DNA from: Laspinema palackyanum D2a
Lineage (GTDB): Bacteria > Cyanobacteriota > Cyanobacteriia > Cyanobacteriales > Laspinemataceae
Direction of reading: 5' to 3'
Assembly (NCBI GenBank): GCA_025370845.1
Contig: JAMXFF010000061.1
Coordinates: 1 to 36,043 of the forward strand
Length of the DNA: 36,043 nucleotides
The stretch's first letter is position 1, and each line of letters begins with the position of its first letter. Below are positions 35,144 to 36,043 of this stretch, one piece after another. The notes beneath the pieces were generated by a model. It saw nothing but the letters and a program-made list of their open reading frames with translations, did not search any database and was not told the DNA's origin. A program made the position numbers and the translations under genes.

Positions 35144-35851
35144 TTACTCCCAGCGTGTCTTCGCATAATCAACCGCTTCTTTTAGGCTGAGTTTGACGGT
35201 GGAATTATTGCTGCGAAGGTAAAAACAATCTTCCTCTTTCCCCCCTTTGTCTTTAACTTTGACATAGATGGGTTTAGGGGAAGGTTGAACCACCACGCGA
35301 CAGAGTTCAAATCCGGAGACTTGATGCACGGTAATCTGCCATAATGTGCCGCACTCTTTGCCAATTTCTCGCAGGAGTAAATCATTATTTAAAAACAGTG
35401 CCAATCCATCGGGGCTACTTTTTTTCAAGGTTTGATAGTCAGACTTTAATCCGAGGGGTACGCCGTCATCATTGATGCCAATTAATAATGTACCTCCGCT
35501 GGCATTGAGAAAACCGGCCACGGTTTTAACGATTTCATGTTCCATTGCTGTATCTTTTTTATTTTCCCGTAAATTCCAACGGACGGTGGATTTAAACTCT
35601 AACTGATGACCTTCTCCTTGGGTGATTAAGTTAATGATTTCGGGGTCACCGGATAGGGGAGCAAAATTACGATATGCCTCTAAGGTTGCCTCTTTTACGG
35701 ATTCAGAAACTAGGGGAAAGGTACTGAGGATATAGGTAAATTCTTCTTCATTTAATCCGTAAATATGGGCGATTATCCCGTCAAGTTCGGCCCGCAGTTG
35801 AGCCCGATCGCCTTCATCGGTTACGCCGTCTTGGTGCGAAGTTAACCCCAC
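35144..35851 (-). CDS. AlbA_2-domain protein fused to the tail of a restriction-modification type enzyme; 5'-truncated
   Basis: The C-terminal 150 residues form an AlbA_2 (Schlafen-like) domain: EGHQLEFKSTVRWNL, ETVAGFLNASGGTLLIGINDDG-type core (here KTVAGFLNASGGTLLIG and INDDGVPLG) and YLRSNNSTVKLS. AlbA_2 domains occur in nucleic-acid-binding and defence-linked proteins. The N-terminal part (ELDGIIAHIYGLNEEEF, YILSTFPLV, VKEATLEAYR) looks like the extreme C-terminus of large Eco57I/type IIG methylase-nucleases. The frame continues upstream, without a start codon, as IYQLPVPRLTAADRFFAEIV and RAAKLICTTPEFDELAQEVG, also of that type, up to a TGA at 35987-35989. GTG 35851 is the only usable start and cuts into the homologous region, so this is probably the broken 3' end of a longer gene. 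Confidence 0.65.
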   Translation of the reverse strand: MGLTSHQDGVTDEGDRAQLRAELDGIIAHIYGLNEEEFTYILSTFPLVSESVKEATLEAYRNFAPLSGDPEIINLITQGEGHQLEFKSTVRWNLRENKKDTAMEHEIVKTVAGFLNASGGTLLIGINDDGVPLGLKSDYQTLKKSSPDGLALFLNNDLLLREIGKECGTLWQITVHQVSGFELCRVVVQPSPKPIYVKVKDKGGKEEDCFYLRSNNSTVKLSLKEAVDYAKTRWE

Positions 35852-35986
35852 TTCTTGCGCCAGTTCGTCAAATTCTGGGGTGGTACAGATGAGTTTGGCA
35901 GCGCGATCGACGATTTCGGCAAAGAAGCGATCGGCTGCGGTTAATCGCGGAACTGGTAGTTGGTAAATATATAGCGGTTCCCGGAC

Positions 35987-36043
35987 TCATGAGGTACAAT
36001 ACATAGGAGAACTGACTCATCTTAACCATCCGAATCTATCATG
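35987..36043. other. Right-edge junction sequence
   Basis: The sequence beyond the remnant is non-coding and contains CTCATGAGGTACAATACA (35986-36003), nearly the same as the -10 region of the KGK promoter at 10547-10564. The restriction-enzyme-like frame breaks off at this point. The window ends too soon to tell what lies beyond. Confidence 0.4.

Overview
The window looks like a chromosomal stretch of a filamentous, non-heterocystous (Oscillatoriales-type) cyanobacterium. The evidence is the density of HIP1 octamers (GCGATCGC), a cyAbrB1-type regulator, a SufR-like regulator, KGK-domain proteins, a cation-chloride-cotransporter homologue and many short palindromic repeats. The genus cannot be fixed from the sequence alone.

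Layout. Left edge: a 5'-truncated coiled-coil/PAS remnant and a PAS histidine kinase (0-2.1 kb), then an SLC12-like transporter (2.5-4.7 kb). Next come a repeat block, hisA (minus strand), a GH25 peptidoglycan hydrolase with four C-terminal repeats of an unrecognised domain, and a large dynamin-like GTPase (5-10.5 kb). At 10.5-12.7 kb two KGK-domain paralogues enclose a chain of hairpins and are followed by a small HNH protein and a SufR-like regulator. From 13.1 to 20 kb nearly everything is on the minus strand: sppA, fni (type II IPP isomerase), pyrR, a Ca-binding repeat protein translationally close to cbiB, and an Rrf2 regulator without cysteines. At 21-24.6 kb are cyAbrB1 and a ClC channel/antiporter with CBS domains. 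About 1.9 kb without genes follows, then an MBL-fold hydrolase, ribF, a MoxR ATPase, a di-haem cytochrome c, secA and pyrD (26.5-35.1 kb). The right edge holds a 5'-truncated remnant joining the tail of a large restriction-modification type enzyme to an AlbA_2 domain.

Most genes are housekeeping: histidine, pyrimidine, isoprenoid, flavin and cobamide synthesis, protein export and quality control, ion transport. They are mostly monocistronic, so few work together directly. pyrR and pyrD belong to the same pathway but are 17 kb apart. The Rrf2 and SufR-like regulators have no visible target operon here.

The unusual layer is intergenic. At least five families of short inverted-repeat elements fill the gaps. 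One hairpin family occurs at 11.0, 16.6 and 30.5 kb and shows compensatory base changes between loci, with stems changing while the GGC-loop-GCC tip stays. At two of these loci the hairpins sit inside a larger symmetric unit bounded by direct and inverted copies of a 31-bp repeat. No CRISPR array, tRNA, rRNA, intact transposase or prophage was seen.
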